Assembly (NCBI GenBank): GCA_035566435.1
Contig: DATMRF010000124.1
Coordinates: 1 to 44,637, forward strand
Origin: DATMRF01 sp035566435
GTDB taxonomy: Bacteria; Verrucomicrobiota; Verrucomicrobiia; Limisphaerales; UBA8199
DNA: 44,637 nucleotides
Direction: 5' to 3'
Shown: positions 1 to 8,686 of the stretch, piece by piece
How the letters are laid out: each line of letters starts with the position of its first letter
Position numbering within the stretch: position 1 is the stretch's first letter
Notes under the pieces: model-generated
Database searches by the model: none
What the model was told of the DNA's origin: nothing
Seen by the model: only the letters and a program-made list of their open reading frames with translations
Program-made: the position numbers and the translations under genes

Positions 1-520
1 AAAATATCAGCTACTAACAGCTACTACCGCGTAATACCACTTCCCGCATTTTAGCACGAACTGATACTCGGCCTCTCCACGCTTTTCCGTCGGTTTTATC
101 CTTTATGCTTTCGCTGGGCCTGTCTTACCCGTCCGCAGCTCCCGATAGCTCCCGCTCCTGCTCCCGATAGCTCCCGATAGCTCCCGATAGCTCTTCCAGG
201 CCATTCAAAAGGCCGTGAACTATCGGGACCTGTCGAGACCCATCGGGCCCAAAATCGAGCTTACTGAAATTGCGACCCGGCAGCGAACCCAACTCCCTCG
301 CGACCGCCGGACCGCCCCCGGGGTATTCCTTGCCGGCACAAACCAATCCGAAGCAATCCGAACGCCAAAATATTTTTTGTCACGCATCACGTTTCATTCC
401 TCCTATCGACAGCGATCTGCAGCCATCTGCAGCCATCTGCAGGTGTCTGCACCCTCTTTCCCCGACGGCACCATCGCGCGCCCCCCTGCGGACCGTGGAC
501 CATGGACTGTGTCCTCCTCC

Positions 521-588
521 CTGCACTCGGTTACGCTTAATTTCACCTACGAACGCCCAATCACGGAAAAATATTCTAGCCCCGAACT
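521..588. repeat. Dispersed repeat, copy 1
   Basis: About 67 bp beginning ctgcactcg and ending cccgaac. It aligns by eye with 42123-42189, differing by scattered substitutions and without large gaps. Both copies sit in gene-free repeat-rich DNA, and both have a cacgcatcacg-type segment near by (about 380-390 and 42256-42275). Function unknown. Confidence 0.7.
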
Positions 589-618
589 GTAACTCCACCA
601 TTCCACCACTCCACCACT

Positions 619-668
619 CCATCAATCCATCAATCCATCAATCCATCAATCCATTAATCCATTAATCC
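619..668. repeat. CCATCAAT octamer tract
   Basis: Four perfect CCATCAAT units followed by two CCATTAAT units. The same octamer recurs inside and after the DUF3631 gene (37564-37596, 38709-38740, 38781-38814, 38859-38890, 39268-39302). Because 8 is coprime to 3, all three forward frames read the same stop-free octapeptide cycle (PSIHQSIN). Confidence 0.9.
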
Positions 669-696
669 TCCGCCCCCGCCGCCCGCCACCCCCTCC

Positions 697-1437
697 TCAA
701 GTCGTCGGCAGCGTTATCAACCCGTTGGCCACCGCGTATTTCGTCAACCCCGCCGTGCTGTGGATGTCCAGCTTGCGCATGATGCGTTCGCGATGCGTCT
801 CCACCGTCCGTGTGCTGATATTAAGTCGTGCCCCGACTTCTTTGTTGTACAAGCCTTCGGCGATGAGGACCAGGATTTCCCGCTCGCGGTCCGTCAGTGG
901 CGCTCCGCCGGAATCACCCCCGCCCTGGCGGACCATCTGGTCGAGTGCGAACCTCGCAACCTCCGGACCGAAGCAGGTTCCCCCGCCCGCCACCGTTTCC
1001 ACCGCCCGAAACAACTCCTGGGAAGACGCTTCCTTGGGAATATAGCCGCGCGCGCCCGAATTGAGGATGCGGAGGACATACCGCGTGCTGGGCTGGCCGG
1101 ACAGCACCAGGACCTTCACCTGCGGCAATTCCTTACGGAGCAGCTCCGTTGCCGCCAACCCATTGAGGCGCGGCATGTCGATGTCCATTAAAATGACGTC
1201 GGGTGTCCATTCTTTCGCCTTGGCGACCGCCTCCTGCCCGTCTTTGGCCTCGCCGAGCACTTCGATCCCCTCGTGTTGCGACAGAAAAGCGGTGATCCCC
1301 TTCCGCACCACGGGGTGATCCTCGGCCACCAACACCCGGATCCGCTTCGCCGGGGGATGGCTGGCGGCAGACAGACTGCCGTCACCAGATGTGTCTGGTT
1401 TCACACGGTTCTTGGGGCTGCGGCTTGGTCGTTTCAT
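697..1437 (-). CDS. NarL/FixJ-family response regulator
   Basis: A 246-residue two-component response regulator that should bind DNA when phosphorylated. After a basic 30-residue N-terminal extension comes a receiver domain (about 33-155) with the acidic pair E39/D40, the phosphoacceptor D85 in VILMDIDMP, the switch residue S113 and K135 in YIPKEAS. A LuxR-type helix-turn-helix follows (about 180-240, with LTDREREIL and NKEVGARLNIS). The ATG at 1435-1437 is the only good start. No sensor kinase is adjacent, so the partner is unknown and this is an orphan regulator in this window. The receiver and output domains are complete. Confidence 0.93.
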   Translation of the reverse strand: MKRPSRSPKNRVKPDTSGDGSLSAASHPPAKRIRVLVAEDHPVVRKGITAFLSQHEGIEVLGEAKDGQEAVAKAKEWTPDVILMDIDMPRLNGLAATELLRKELPQVKVLVLSGQPSTRYVLRILNSGARGYIPKEASSQELFRAVETVAGGGTCFGPEVARFALDQMVRQGGGDSGGAPLTDREREILVLIAEGLYNKEVGARLNISTRTVETHRERIMRKLDIHSTAGLTKYAVANGLITLPTT

Positions 1438-1574
1438 GCAAACGCTTTGCTACAAAATTGATACGCGCGGTCTCGTAGCCGCCCTATAGCCAGATATATG
1501 CCAGATCGACGTCGACCCCGGGGGCTGGGCGCGGGCGGCGGACAGCCGCGCCGCTCGTCACGGAACTTGCTTAC

Positions 1575-1581
1575 AAGGAGG
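1575..1581 (+). promoter_or_regulatory. Strong Shine-Dalgarno deciding the start
   Basis: AAGGAGG lies 3 nt before the ATG at 1585. It marks that codon as the translation start, rather than the open frame that extends back to 1498. Confidence 0.85.
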
Positions 1582-1584
1582 ACC

Positions 1585-2286
1585 ATGAAGATCCATCTCT
1601 CGAAGCCGGGCGGACACAGAGAAGGTCCCTTCACGATCGAACAGATCAAGAGTGACCTTGCCGCCAGGAAGTACCACGACACCGATTATTGGGCCTGGCA
1701 CGAAGGCCTTTCCGATTGGGTGCCCCTCCATTCGGTGCCAGAGCTTTCGGCCGAGGCTAAGGCCTCCGAGGCAGCGGGCGACGCCAGCGAGCCCGTGGAA
1801 CGCGCGGGTGGCGGCGACACCGTAGTCCTCGCGCTCGAACATGCCTCCGCCCAGGTGGGAGTTGCATGCGCTCGGCCGGCGCCGGAGCCCGATCCCGAAA
1901 CCACTCCCCCCCTGCTCGAGCAACAATTGTTCTCCGGCATGCGCTTCGCCGCGCTCGAACAAATTTTCATGCTGACCACCGGCGACGGACCGGCGACGTC
2001 GAAGTCTGAAGTCACCAGGGGAATGCTCGAAGCGGCGACCGGCGTGGACCTGGGCACGATTCGCCACCATGTCCCGAGGCACGTCATCACCCATTGCGAG
2101 TTTCTAGAGGAACTGCGGGGCGGCGGACCGCTGCCCGAGGTTGCCTGGCGCGCCGTCGCGAGCTTCAATGAGGAACTGGTGCAACAAGCGCGTGAAGGGG
2201 TGTTTCGCATTTGTGTGCGGAGTTTCCCCATCGAAACCGGCGACATGGCAACCTTGTTCCTCTTTTACAACAAGCAGAGGCTTTAA
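1585..2286 (+). CDS. GYF_2-domain protein, unknown function
   Basis: A 233-residue protein. The ATG at 1585 was preferred over an upstream frame extension because AAGGAGG lies at 1575-1581 with ideal spacing. The first 55 residues look like a GYF_2 module (GPFTIEQIKSDLAARKYHDT, WAWHEGLSDWVPL), which in bacteria is usually a protein-interaction domain on membrane or secretion proteins. The middle is low-complexity acidic linker. The last 120 residues form a conserved-looking domain I do not recognise. There is no membrane segment, so it is probably cytoplasmic. It is transcribed away from the response regulator, with 147 bp between the two starts. Confidence 0.8.
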   Translation: MKIHLSKPGGHREGPFTIEQIKSDLAARKYHDTDYWAWHEGLSDWVPLHSVPELSAEAKASEAAGDASEPVERAGGGDTVVLALEHASAQVGVACARPAPEPDPETTPPLLEQQLFSGMRFAALEQIFMLTTGDGPATSKSEVTRGMLEAATGVDLGTIRHHVPRHVITHCEFLEELRGGGPLPEVAWRAVASFNEELVQQAREGVFRICVRSFPIETGDMATLFLFYNKQRL

Positions 2287-2288
2287 GA

Positions 2289-2981
2289 TCAGTTTCCCTC
2301 GTCCTCGGCGGCGGAAGGCTTGGACCGGAACACCGGCCGGTTGAGATTCGTAGAAGCACTTGCGGGAGGCGCGGTTTCCTTGAGGAAATGGTCGAGGATA
2401 GCCAGGTAGCCATCGATCATCACTCCCGCGTCGTCACCCAACTCCTTCCTGGCCTCGTGCATCTGGTTCGCAGCCGACTGCGCTTCACCGCGCAGCTCAT
2501 TCAGGGACATCTTGCCGTTCATCAAGCCGTTGAGTAATTCATTGAACTTCGCGTTCGCTTCGGGCCCGGCGTCGCTGAGGAACTGGGCCTGCACCTGCTT
2601 GATTAGATTTGTGTGCGCCCCGAGCTGACGCAGCGCGGTGGAGATCTCAGAAGGGGCAGCGTTGCTGCGCAAGGCGAATGGAGCCGAAGCCGGACCGTTC
2701 GTCAGTATGGGCGAGGCGGCGAGAGCGGTAACAGCGTTGGTCCCGAGGGTGAGCAACGCAACCTTCGTCCGCGGCAACCTCAACGTTCCAGCAACATCGC
2801 TTTGAAGGACCAGAGTGTCGCCGCTCAAGGATACCACTTTGCCGGAGTACAGGTCGCCATTCTGCATCTGCACCTGGTCGCCGAGAGCCACGCCGGGGAA
2901 AACCGCTAGGATCCACGCCGCCGAGAGAATCATCAGCAATCGCGAGGTTTGAGTTGCCCTCCTCAGGTATCGTGTCTTCAT
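2289..2981 (-). CDS. Exported protein, SH3-like N-terminal barrel
   Basis: A 230-residue predicted exported protein. Residues 1-34 are a Sec-type signal: basic start, hydrophobic LLMILSAAWILAVFPGVALG. The segment that follows (about 36-80; MQNGDLYSGKVVSLSGDTLV, then a threonine/leucine-rich strand) resembles the small beta-barrel found in bacterial proteins of the type 'X-NGD-x-x-x-GKV'. The remainder is helical and charged, with no known catalytic motif. It ends 2 bp from the convergent GYF gene and lies directly downstream of the YkgJ-like gene on the same strand. Function unknown. Confidence 0.75.
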   Translation of the reverse strand: MKTRYLRRATQTSRLLMILSAAWILAVFPGVALGDQVQMQNGDLYSGKVVSLSGDTLVLQSDVAGTLRLPRTKVALLTLGTNAVTALAASPILTNGPASAPFALRSNAAPSEISTALRQLGAHTNLIKQVQAQFLSDAGPEANAKFNELLNGLMNGKMSLNELRGEAQSAANQMHEARKELGDDAGVMIDGYLAILDHFLKETAPPASASTNLNRPVFRSKPSAAEDEGN

Positions 2982-2990
2982 AAGCGAAGT

Positions 2991-3629
2991 TTACCGCGTT
3001 GTGCTCGTTTCCGCAAATCGGTTGCCGGCTCCTGAACCTGGGTAGAAGGCGTCCGCCAACAGGAGGTTCAGGTCGTGGACTGCCAGGGTCAGGCGGCCGT
3101 ACCGCTCCGCGGTTTCTTCATCCAGGCCCTGCTGCTCCAATCGCCGGGCCGTGCGCCGGAACCGCGCGGCCACAGGCAGATGTTCATCCCGGTCACCGAG
3201 TTGCCGCAGCAGGCTGAGCACCTCATCGGCCCGCCGGCGAGCGGACGCAATGATTCCCAGGGCGGCGTCCCGCCCGGTATGTCCCGCGCTCACGCTTTTC
3301 AACAGCACGCATTCGAATTCGCGGCAGTAGCGGGGGCGGTCCGCGTAAATGCGGCATCGGCAGCCATCGAAAGCGGCACACGGCTGGCGGAACCGGATTG
3401 GGCGGGATGAATTATCAGCTTCCTGGCTCCGTCCCGGACGCCCGGCGGTCAAAGGCAAGCCCAGTGACCGCAACCGCTCAGCATCGTCACCGGCCTGCAG
3501 CCGCACATCGGCGAAGATCACGCCGTTGCAGCACAGGCCGCAGGCGAAGCAAAGGCCCTCCGCCGGCGAACCGGCGCCGCCCTTTTGAGCTAAGGCATTC
3601 AACGGCTCAAAGTTACGCTGGGGGAACAC
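2991..3629 (-). CDS. YkgJ/UPF0153-type cysteine-cluster protein
   Basis: About 200 residues belonging to the YkgJ-type Zn/Fe-binding cysteine-cluster family. Near the N-terminus is CFACGLCCNG, followed about 50 residues later by CAAFDGCRCRIYADRP and then RYCREFECVLL. This Cys pattern (CxxCGxCC ... C ... CxIYxxRPxxCRxF) is the family hallmark and probably ligates a metal. The role is not established. The start is uncertain: GTG at 3629 and TTG at 3602 are both possible, and neither has a clear Shine-Dalgarno. The frame stays open to 4892, but that extension is antisense to the isomerase gene. The adjacent exported protein may be co-transcribed, as only 10 bp separate them. Confidence 0.8.
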   Translation of the reverse strand: MFPQRNFEPLNALAQKGGAGSPAEGLCFACGLCCNGVIFADVRLQAGDDAERLRSLGLPLTAGRPGRSQEADNSSRPIRFRQPCAAFDGCRCRIYADRPRYCREFECVLLKSVSAGHTGRDAALGIIASARRRADEVLSLLRQLGDRDEHLPVAARFRRTARRLEQQGLDEETAERYGRLTLAVHDLNLLLADAFYPGSGAGNRFAETSTTR

Positions 3630-3701
3630 GATTGAAAGAGTTTTTCCGATTGCGCCTCCGAGCACGGCGGGATTAGGCTCAACTCCTGAAAGGATAACTG
3701 A

Positions 3702-5051
3702 ATGAGCGCGCCAATGAGCAATGACTATCCCAAGCTGCACAATGCGATGTGGCCCGGCCTGGTCGGCAAGGGCAGCCCCGGCGCTGAGCCATGCATCGAC
3801 CTCGACACGATGCTGGACCTGACCACCGGCGCTGAGGTCAGTGGCGTCAAATTCGAAGGCGTGGACCTTTTCCTCTTTGACCCGCACGTGAGCATCGACA
3901 TCGATGAGGAAGGGCTCGAGCGGCTGGCCGGTAGGGTCCAGTCGAGAGGCCTGGTCGTCGGTTCGGTCGTGGCGCCGGTCTGGGGGGCTACCGGGGGCGG
4001 CTCCGCAATGGGAACGGACGAGGAGCGAAAGCGCTTTGTGGACCAGGTGCGCAAGGCCTGCCGAATCGCCAGCCGGTTGCGCGAATTGGGGGCGCGGCCT
4101 TATGGGGTCGTGCGCATCGACTCCGCCTGCGGCGTCGCGGAATGGGCGGCGAACCCGGCGGCGAACCAGGCGAAAATCGCGCAAACCTTCCGCGAGGCTT
4201 GTGAGGTGGCGGAGGGTTTCGGCGAACGGCTTGCAGCCGAAGGCGAAATTTGCTGGGGCGGAATGCACAGTTGGAAACTGATGGCGGAACTGTTGAAGGC
4301 TGTGGACCGGCCACAGACTCTGGGTTTCCAGGCCGATATGGCGCACACGCTGCTTTATGCGCTTGGGTACAACGCACCCGACGACGCGCTTCTCCCGCCA
4401 GAATGGGATTGGTCGGACCCCGCGCACCTGGACGATGCGCTGAAAACGCTCACCGATGAGCTGCGCCCCTGGACGATCGATTTCCACGTCGCTCAAAATG
4501 ATGCCACAGTCAAAGGCTCCGGCACTCACGACAAGACCGGGCACCACTGTCTCCCCGGCGACCCGAATGGCAAATTGTCCATTGCTCACCACGCGCGTTA
4601 TTGGCTCCGAACCGAAGACGGAAACCCCACCCGGGCCACGCGCCACATTTGCTGGGATGGCTGCATGTTTCCCAACAGCACCATGATGCAGCCCGAAACC
4701 TGGAACGACATTCTGAGGACAATGATCGCGGTTCGCGAAGCCCATGGCTGGGTTGAGGAGACGGCGTCGGCCGCGCCGACCGAGTTTCAAGTTCCAAGTT
4801 TCAAGTCCGAGGTGCAAGGTCCAAAGGCCCGAGCCAAAAGTCCGAAGTCCAAAGTTCAAAGGCCAAAGGCCAAGGCGAAGGCCAAAGGCCAAAGGCTAAA
4901 GGCCAAAGGCAGGAAGACAAAGGCAAGAGGCCGAAAGCCTAAGGCCAAGGCCAGGGTGCGCCGAACTCGCGTGGCCCGGAAACGCGTTTCGCGCAGGCGG
5001 CCTGCGGCCCGAAGAAAGCCGACTCGCAGGCGTGCCCGGGGCCGGAAGTAA
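3702..5051 (+). CDS. TIM-barrel sugar isomerase-like protein with basic tail
   Basis: A 449-residue protein. Residues 1 to about 355 look like a xylose-isomerase-like TIM-barrel enzyme (sugar phosphate isomerase/epimerase superfamily), with charged metal-ligand candidates in EICWGGMHS, FQADMAHT and IDFHVAQND. The substrate is unknown. AAAGGA at 3689-3694 supports the ATG at 3702. From about residue 357 to the end, the protein becomes an unusually Lys/Arg/Ala-rich tail (PKAKAKAKGQ-type repeats, then RRRPAARRK). Its DNA at 4789-4930 is a CCAAAG/GGCCAAAGG-type short repeat of the sort found between genes in these genomes. The tail therefore looks repeat-derived. It resembles bacterial histone-H1-like tails in composition only. 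Confidence 0.75.
   Translation: MSAPMSNDYPKLHNAMWPGLVGKGSPGAEPCIDLDTMLDLTTGAEVSGVKFEGVDLFLFDPHVSIDIDEEGLERLAGRVQSRGLVVGSVVAPVWGATGGGSAMGTDEERKRFVDQVRKACRIASRLRELGARPYGVVRIDSACGVAEWAANPAANQAKIAQTFREACEVAEGFGERLAAEGEICWGGMHSWKLMAELLKAVDRPQTLGFQADMAHTLLYALGYNAPDDALLPPEWDWSDPAHLDDALKTLTDELRPWTIDFHVAQNDATVKGSGTHDKTGHHCLPGDPNGKLSIAHHARYWLRTEDGNPTRATRHICWDGCMFPNSTMMQPETWNDILRTMIAVREAHGWVEETASAAPTEFQVPSFKSEVQGPKARAKSPKSKVQRPKAKAKAKGQRLKAKGRKTKARGRKPKAKARVRRTRVARKRVSRRRPAARRKPTRRRARGRK
4789..4930. repeat. CCAAAG-type repeat inside a coding region
   Basis: A run of degenerate agttccaa / gtccaaag / ggccaaagg units that codes the basic C-terminal tail of the isomerase-like protein. A related tract occurs at 10296-10360 at the N-terminus of the LptE-like gene. 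Confidence 0.75.
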
Positions 5052-5105
5052 AACACGGCGTTGCCTCTCCAGGTTGAGCCCGCCGCGGCGGTGGGCTGAC
5101 GTGCT

Positions 5106-5963
5106 ATGAATGTTGGAAACGACGCTCCCGATGGGAGCACTCGCCCTCTCGATTCCCGCTCCCCTTTTGCCGGGGGCAGGGTTCCGTTCGGCGCGCCTGC
5201 CGTGGCTGCGGCGCAAGCGAGCGCTCCCGGCCCATTCGTTCCAGGCATTTCGGTAGTGATTCCGTTGCGAAATGAGCGCGACAATGTGGCACCCCTTGCG
5301 CGGCAGGTCCTGCAGGCCTTGAGGGAGGAACGGCGCGGACTTGAGCTGATTCTCGTGGACGACGCCAGCACGGACGGGACATGGGAACAGATGATCGCGG
5401 CGAAGCGAGCCGACTCTCGGGTGCGCGCGCTGCATCATGCGCGCCAGAGCGGCCAGAGCGCGGCCCTCTGGACAGGCTTTGAAGCGAGCCGGGGCAGCGT
5501 CATTGCGACCCTTGACGGTGATCTTCAAAACGATCCCGCGGACCTCCCCCCCATGATCGCGGCGCTGGCAAGTTGCGACCTGGTTTGCGGGGTCCGGGCG
5601 GTACGGAATGACAATCCTTTGAGGCGATTTTCGTCGTCCATCGCCCGCGGGGCGCGCAAGCTGGTGCTGGGCGTCGATTTCAGGGATATTGGCTGCAACC
5701 TGCGCGTCATGAAACGGCCAGTGTTACAGACGCTGCTTCCCTTTGACGGCTTGCACCGTTTCCTGCCGGTGCTCGCACAGGATGCCGGGGCGGTGGTGAA
5801 AGAGATGGATATTGCGCACCATCCCCGGACGGCAGGCCGATCGAAATACGGAGTCTGGAACCGGCTCGGGCGGGGCGTGTGGGACCTGGCGATGGTTGCG
5901 TGGTATCGCAAGCGGCAGATGCGCAACCTAGCCGTGAGCGAGCACCACAACGGCGCGTCCTAG
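5106..5963 (+). CDS. GT2 family glycosyltransferase (DPM-like)
   Basis: A 285-residue family 2 glycosyltransferase of the dolichol/undecaprenyl-phosphate sugar synthase type. It would transfer a sugar from a nucleotide donor to a lipid phosphate or glycan at the inner face of the membrane. The GT-A fold starts at about residue 48 (ISVVIPLRNERDN), with VDDAST at 84-89 and the metal-binding DGD at 137-139 (ATLDGDLQNDP). There is no C-terminal membrane pair as in longer homologues. The first 47 residues are an Ala/Pro-rich extension without homology to the fold, so a later start is possible. It precedes prmC and murA on the same strand. Confidence 0.88.
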   Translation: MNVGNDAPDGSTRPLDSRSPFAGGRVPFGAPAVAAAQASAPGPFVPGISVVIPLRNERDNVAPLARQVLQALREERRGLELILVDDASTDGTWEQMIAAKRADSRVRALHHARQSGQSAALWTGFEASRGSVIATLDGDLQNDPADLPPMIAALASCDLVCGVRAVRNDNPLRRFSSSIARGARKLVLGVDFRDIGCNLRVMKRPVLQTLLPFDGLHRFLPVLAQDAGAVVKEMDIAHHPRTAGRSKYGVWNRLGRGVWDLAMVAWYRKRQMRNLAVSEHHNGAS

Positions 5964-6076
5964 AAGTATCAATGCCATGGGAGTTAACGCAAAGCCGCAG
6001 CGCGGCGAAGCCGCAACCAAATCGAGTGCACGGACAAACCGCAGAGACGCGACAGCCGCAAAGAAGCCAAATGGTT

Positions 6077-6937
6077 ATGACGGTCCTGGAAGTTATTCAG
6101 CGGAGCAGCGAATTTCTAGCGAAAAAGGGGGTGGAATCGTCGCGGCTGCAAGCCGAACTGCTGCTCGCGCACGTGCTGGAGTTGCCGCGGATGCAACTTT
6201 ACCTCAAGTTCGAACGGGAGCTTTCGCCGGCGGAACTGCAGCGCGCACGGGAATTGGTTAGGCGGCGCGGGCAGCGTGAGCCGCTTCAGCTTATCACCGG
6301 CTCGACTTCGTTCTGCGGGCTGGAAATCGCGGTCAACCGGCACACGCTGATTCCTCGCCCGGAAACCGAGCTGCTGGCTGAGCAAGGCTGGCAGTTCCTG
6401 AACTCGCTTGGCAGCTCCCAGGCTCAAAGCCCAACGGCCCTGGACTTCGGGACCGGGAGCGGATGCGTGGCGATTGCGCTGGCGGTCAAATGTCCTGCGG
6501 CCCAGGTCTGCGCGGTGGATGTCTCGGCCGAGGCGCTGCACCTGGCCGGGGAGAACGTCGCCCGCCACGGCGTCAGCGAGCGCATCCGTCTTTGCCAGGG
6601 GGACGCCTTCACGGCGGTGCACCCAGCCGCGCGGTTCGATCTGATTATCGGCAACCCGCCTTACATCCCAACCGCGGAAATCGACAAGCTGGAACCCGAG
6701 GTCCAGCACCACGACCCGCGCCCGGCGCTGGATGGGGGGCCGGACGGACTGGATTTTTACCGGCGGCTGGCGGGGGAGACGGGGAAGCTGCTGAAGCCCG
6801 GGGGAAAAATCATGCTGGAATTCGGCGATGGCCAGGCGGACCCGATCCGCCAATTGTTCGAGGCTGAAAAGTGGATTGTGGAACGGATCCTGGACGACTA
6901 CACTCAGCGCCCAAGAATCTTGATAGCGCGAAAGTGA
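6077..6937 (+). CDS. prmC: Peptide-release-factor glutamine methyltransferase
   Basis: PrmC (HemK) N5-methylates the Gln of the GGQ motif in RF1/RF2 using S-adenosylmethionine. The 286-residue length is normal. An N-terminal helical release-factor-binding domain (about 1-75) precedes the Rossmann methyltransferase, with the SAM loop DFGTGSG (about 123-129) and the diagnostic NPPY at 193-196. ATGs at 6071 and 6077 are both possible. The frame remains open upstream to 5879, but that part overlaps the GT2 gene and a degenerate gccgcag/gcaaag repeat and is unlikely to be translated. It lies 12 bp before murA, probably in one transcript. Confidence 0.95.
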   Translation: MTVLEVIQRSSEFLAKKGVESSRLQAELLLAHVLELPRMQLYLKFERELSPAELQRARELVRRRGQREPLQLITGSTSFCGLEIAVNRHTLIPRPETELLAEQGWQFLNSLGSSQAQSPTALDFGTGSGCVAIALAVKCPAAQVCAVDVSAEALHLAGENVARHGVSERIRLCQGDAFTAVHPAARFDLIIGNPPYIPTAEIDKLEPEVQHHDPRPALDGGPDGLDFYRRLAGETGKLLKPGGKIMLEFGDGQADPIRQLFEAEKWIVERILDDYTQRPRILIARK

Positions 6938-6949
6938 ACAGAACATTTC

Positions 6950-8212
6950 ATGGATAGCTTGCTCATCAAAGGCGGCGTCCCGCTGCGCGGTGAAGTGACG
7001 ATCAGCGGGGCCAAAAACGCGGTGTTGCCCATCATGGCCGCCGCTTTGCTGACGAGCGACACTTGCGTCATCCGCCGGGTGCCGCATTTGAGCGATGTGC
7101 GGTTCATGGGCCAGATCCTGACGTGGCTGGGCGCGGAAGTGTGTTTTGAGGGGGGAAGCGTCCGGGTCCGGGCGCGCAAGATCAAAGGGGCCGGGGACTA
7201 CGACCTGATTCGCAAAATGCGGGGTTCGATTTGCGTGATGGGCCCGTTGCTGGGGCGGCTGCACAAGGCGACGGTTTCGCTGCCCGGGGGTTGCGTGATT
7301 GGAGCGCGGCCGATCAATTTGCACCTGAAAGGATTTGAGGCGCTGGGGGCAAAGGTGGTGATCGAGGGCGGCTACGTTCATGCGAGCGCGCGGCGGCTGG
7401 TGGGGTCGGCGATGTTTCTGGGCGGGCGATCCGGCTCGACGGTGCTGGGGACGGCCAACGTGATGATGGCGGCAACGCTGGCGGAGGGGGTGACAGTGAT
7501 CGAAAGCGCTGCGTGCGAACCGGAGGTGGTGGACCTGGCGAAGTTTCTGGTCGCCATGGGCGCGAAGATTAGCGGAGCGGGCAGCCCGACGGTGACGATC
7601 ACCGGGGTGCGGGCTTTGCACGGCGCGGAGCATGAGGTGATACCGGACCGCATCGAAGCGGCGACGTTTGCGATTGCGGCGGCAGCGACGAACGGTGAGG
7701 TGACGTTGCGCGGGGCGCGGCCTGAGCAGATGCACGCGGTGTTGGACAAGCTCAAGGACGCGGGTGCCCGCATCGAGCGAGGCAGCACGGGCCTGACCGT
7801 GCGCCGGAACGGCCGGCTCAAGCCGGTGGACATCACCACCCTGCCCTACTCGGGTTTTCCGACGGACGCGCAGGCGCAGATGATGGCGCTGATGGCGGTG
7901 ACACCCGGGATCAGCATCATCACCGAGCGCATCTTCGAGTCCCGGTTCATGCACGTGAGCGAGCTGGCACGGCTGGGAGCAGATATTGAGATCGAAGGGC
8001 CGAGCGCGATTGTGAAAGGGGGAAAGCCGCTGAGCGGGGCGCCGGTAATGGCGAGCGACCTGAGAGCTTCGGCCGCACTGGTGATCGCGGGTCTGGCCGC
8101 GCGCGGCACGACCCAGGTGAATCGGGTTTATCATATCGATCGCGGGTATGAGAATATCGACGGCAAACTGAGGCAATTGGGCGCCCACATCGAACGAATC
8201 GAGGAAGCATGA
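6950..8212 (+). CDS. murA: UDP-N-acetylglucosamine 1-carboxyvinyltransferase
   Basis: MurA catalyses the first committed step of peptidoglycan synthesis: enolpyruvyl transfer from PEP to UDP-GlcNAc in the cytoplasm. The 420-residue length matches the family. K22 (SGAKNA), the fosfomycin-target C115 (PGGCVIGARP) and R120 are all present at the canonical positions, so the enzyme should be active and fosfomycin-sensitive. The ATG at 6950 follows prmC closely. The stop overlaps the start of the next gene by 4 bp (ATGA), indicating translational coupling. Confidence 0.97.
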   Translation: MDSLLIKGGVPLRGEVTISGAKNAVLPIMAAALLTSDTCVIRRVPHLSDVRFMGQILTWLGAEVCFEGGSVRVRARKIKGAGDYDLIRKMRGSICVMGPLLGRLHKATVSLPGGCVIGARPINLHLKGFEALGAKVVIEGGYVHASARRLVGSAMFLGGRSGSTVLGTANVMMAATLAEGVTVIESAACEPEVVDLAKFLVAMGAKISGAGSPTVTITGVRALHGAEHEVIPDRIEAATFAIAAAATNGEVTLRGARPEQMHAVLDKLKDAGARIERGSTGLTVRRNGRLKPVDITTLPYSGFPTDAQAQMMALMAVTPGISIITERIFESRFMHVSELARLGADIEIEGPSAIVKGGKPLSGAPVMASDLRASAALVIAGLAARGTTQVNRVYHIDRGYENIDGKLRQLGAHIERIEEA

Positions 8213-8613
8213 CCAAAGTAATCGCCGTGGTGATGATCGTGGTGGTGGTCTGGGGCGGCTGGGAGCTGTTCTTTTACTGGGAGAGAGTGAAGAACGAGGA
8301 GGAGACGGAGAAGAAGCAGGCGGCCGCCGCCGCGGTGATGGGGGAGCGCCTGCCTGGGATGGCCTACCAGCTCGAGGAGAGTCTGAAAGCGGCGCAAAGC
8401 CATGGGGCGGCCGCGATGCAGGCCTGGCTCAAGACTTACGGCCAGACCCTGCAAGACCCCCGCAAGGCCTGGATCGAGCTGGATTACTGCGTCGTGATCT
8501 CGAGGGACAACCCAGCCGAAGCCAAACGCATTTTCGGTGAGGTCAAGAAACGCACGCCCGAAACTTCGCCGGTTTGGCCACGAATCAAGCAGCTCGAAAA
8601 GACGTACGAATAG
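8209..8613 (+). CDS. Small single-pass membrane protein
   Basis: 134 residues with one N-terminal transmembrane segment (VIAVVMIVVVVWGGWELFF, about 4-23), then a charged helical segment rich in Glu/Lys/Ala (about 27-45) and a soluble C-terminal part of unknown fold. The start overlaps the murA stop by 4 bp and has gaggaag as Shine-Dalgarno. A C-terminal helix pattern with AKRIFGEVKKR suggests a TPR-like helical repeat, but this is weak. The coupling to murA hints at an envelope role; function unknown. Confidence 0.75.
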   Translation: MTKVIAVVMIVVVVWGGWELFFYWERVKNEEETEKKQAAAAAVMGERLPGMAYQLEESLKAAQSHGAAAMQAWLKTYGQTLQDPRKAWIELDYCVVISRDNPAEAKRIFGEVKKRTPETSPVWPRIKQLEKTYE

Positions 8614-8686
8614 GAAAACTTTTTGCTGGTGTTGAACCGCAACACCGCATATCCTCAGGTCGCACTCAGCAAACAAAAGGCCACCT

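Larger units (their letters stand above)
1..696. repeat. Gene-free, short-period repeats
   Basis: No convincing gene. Several short direct-repeat tracts follow each other: a cagctacta repeat near 8-28, a cccgatagct decamer repeated at about 133-200, a catctgcagc-type 11-mer at about 412-450, and at 619-668 six octamers (four CCATCAAT followed by two CCATTAAT). A block at 521-588 is similar to 42123-42189, about 80 percent by eye. Open frames here are repeat translations with no recognisable domain. The region ends just past the 3' end of the response-regulator gene. Confidence 0.75.

Noticed and set aside
2991..4892. Very long minus-strand open frame (633 codons)
   Set aside because: Only the last ~200 codons match a family (YkgJ-type); the rest is antisense to the isomerase gene and has no domain content.
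6116..8188. 690-codon minus-strand open frame opposite prmC and murA
   Set aside because: Arg/Pro/His-rich translation typical of the antisense of GC-rich genes; the plus strand encodes two clear enzymes.
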